Source of the DNA: Bacteroidetes bacterium GWF2_40_14 | Lineage (GTDB): Bacteria > Bacteroidota > Bacteroidia > Bacteroidales > UBA932 | Direction of reading: 5' to 3' | Length of the DNA: 64,000 nucleotides | Assembly: GCA_001769195.1 (NCBI GenBank) | Contig: MEOK01000032.1 | Span: 62,001 to 126,000 of the forward strand | Shown here: in pieces, positions 62,832 to 64,000 of the stretch | How positions within the stretch are numbered: the first letter of the stretch is position 1 | How the letters are laid out: each line of letters starts with the position of its first letter | Made by a program: the position numbers and the translations under genes | Notes under the pieces: generated by a model | Seen by the model: only the letters and a program-made list of their open reading frames with translations | The model's database searches: none | Told to the model about the DNA's origin: nothing

Positions 62832-64000
62832 ATGAAATACAACCATAAATATATATTGATTATATCTGCACTCGTTCTCTCGCAGCTCTGTTTAAGTTTA
62901 CCAATAGCTGGCCAGAACAGAAGAAATGTGCAGGAGAAGTGTCTTTATCACTTTGAGGACCTTCAGAAAAAACAGACCTGGACAGATAGTTATAATGCAG
63001 CGGGACTGCACTTTATTGACTTCAGAAGTTCATCAATCATCGAAGCCTACATGGGCAAGAATGACGGAGGACTTGTCAGAAATTACGAATCAGATAACAG
63101 CTACAACTTTGGAATAAGATCTTCGTCATATACAAAGATTAATAAAACAACTTTTTTTGGCAAAATTGACTATAACAACTTTACAGGAAAGAATACAAGA
63201 TGGTCGGGTCTCATTTATCCTGAGAGATATCTTTTATCAGTTGCCAATGATAATCCCGGTGATTTTGTAAAAGAGAGCTATAAACTTTCTGGAGGGATAT
63301 CCACACCAATTGCCAAAGATCTCTTTATTGGAATGCTTATTAATTATGAAACCGCACTCGCTGCCAAGAGAAGAGACTTACGTCACAGAACAGACCTTCT
63401 TGACTTTGAGGCAACAGGGGGTCTGGCATATAAGACAGGTCATTTAAACATAGGGGTCAACTACTACTACAGAAAGTTTTTTGAAAAGGTTGCTTTTTCA
63501 AAAGTAGCAGATGACGATGTTGTCTATCAGGGGTACCTCTTCAAGGGACTTTGGTTTGGCATGGAGGGTACATGGACACAAGAAGCTCTTGATCTGTCAA
63601 GACCATTTACTGATGTGCAGCAGGGAGGCTCCCTTCAGTTGGAATTAGTAATGGACAACTTCCGCTTCTTTAATGAATTTACCTATAAGAGCCAGGAAGG
63701 GCTAACAGGACCAGGAGCAGACAAGGCTTTCTCCCAATCAGAGGCAAAGATCTATGAGTACAAAGGTAAGGCTCAGTATGAAACAAAAACATTACGTCAC
63801 TATCTGAATTTTAACACCAGCTACAGCGACGCTGTGAATTACGATAAGGTAACTACTCAGGAAAAAATAGGGGGATTGGAGTTTACATTCTACTATGGCC
63901 TCAACAGGGCATTCTCAAAGAGAAATTTTAATCTGAATGCCGAATACAATGTTGCTTTTGGCAGATATAAATGCAATCCTGGTCTTGACCTTAAAGTAGG
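62832..64000 (+). CDS. outer membrane beta-barrel protein (DUF6850-like), partial
   Basis: An open frame from ATG at 62832 to the window end (389 full codons, no stop), so the gene is cut off. It has a signal peptide (about 1-28, ending PIAGQ) and dense amphipathic strands: FGIRSSSYTKINKTTFFGKIDYNNFTGKNTRWSGLIYPERY, later LNIGVNYYYRKFFEKV. It resembles the barrel proteins often encoded after TonB receptor/DUF4876 pairs. It lies 15 bases after the DUF4876 gene, in the same probable operon. The family name is from memory of the gene order and is only moderately sure. Confidence 0.75.
   Translation, partial: MKYNHKYILIISALVLSQLCLSLPIAGQNRRNVQEKCLYHFEDLQKKQTWTDSYNAAGLHFIDFRSSSIIEAYMGKNDGGLVRNYESDNSYNFGIRSSSYTKINKTTFFGKIDYNNFTGKNTRWSGLIYPERYLLSVANDNPGDFVKESYKLSGGISTPIAKDLFIGMLINYETALAAKRRDLRHRTDLLDFEATGGLAYKTGHLNIGVNYYYRKFFEKVAFSKVADDDVVYQGYLFKGLWFGMEGTWTQEALDLSRPFTDVQQGGSLQLELVMDNFRFFNEFTYKSQEGLTGPGADKAFSQSEAKIYEYKGKAQYETKTLRHYLNFNTSYSDAVNYDKVTTQEKIGGLEFTFYYGLNRAFSKRNFNLNAEYNVAFGRYKCNPGLDLKV

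Overview
This 64 kb window comes from a member of the Bacteroidota, most likely an anaerobic Bacteroidales. The signs are: SusC/SusD pairs and TonB-dependent receptors, an ECF sigma/FecR pair, a fused SecDF, class II (B12-dependent) ribonucleotide reductase, tryptophanase, GLPGLI, DUF4843 and PKD-like lipoproteins, tRNA genes without encoded CCA, weak or absent Shine-Dalgarno sites, and many -7 boxes of the Bacteroidota type TAnnTTTG. I cannot name genus or species.

Layout. (1) 0-7.4 kb: a Cache-PAS-PAS-CBS-DUF294 signalling protein, a metallophosphoesterase, then a DUF4212/sodium:solute symporter pair with a porin-like protein, i.e. a solute uptake unit with its probable regulator. (2) 7.4-24 kb: mostly housekeeping. 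It holds ispE, class II nrdJ, a DUF2147 protein, sufBCD with pnuC inserted between sufB and sufC, a degenerate thiL homologue, dnaE, gpmI and rnr. (3) 23.7-37.5 kb: a divergent nutrient-uptake locus. The ECF sigma gene, a GLPGLI protein and an outer membrane barrel lie on the minus strand; FecR, SusC, SusD, DUF4843, a PKD-like lipoprotein and a TlpA-type thioredoxin lie on the plus strand. (4) 37.6-42.2 kb: Rrf2 and Crp/Fnr regulators diverge from a tight four-gene operon (soluble ABC ATPase, HypB/UreG-like P-loop GTPase, NifS cysteine desulfurase, Cys-rich Fe-S protein). This looks like an uncharacterised metallocofactor-assembly module and is my strongest candidate for an undescribed system. 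(5) 42.4-49.2 kb: tryptophanase, SecDF and a PD40/SPOR-like envelope protein. (6) 49.2-56 kb: tRNA-Ser, an array of palindromic hairpins with an 86-bp direct repeat, a DUF4143 ATPase, a soluble histidine kinase carrying an N-terminal helix-turn-helix, an XRE-type regulator, tRNA-Pro, an outer membrane protein and a CHASE4 hybrid kinase. (7) 56-64 kb: a zinc metalloprotease followed by a TonB-dependent receptor, a DUF4876 lipoprotein and a barrel protein cut by the window edge.

Other structure includes two microsatellite-like tandem arrays (7-bp unit ATTGCCY; 8-bp unit ATTAGCAY) and a short third array with the 8-bp unit, all running across gene stop codons. There is also a possibly leaderless suf promoter and candidate operators between the HTH-kinase and XRE genes. 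I see no CRISPR array, rRNA, intact insertion sequence or prophage.
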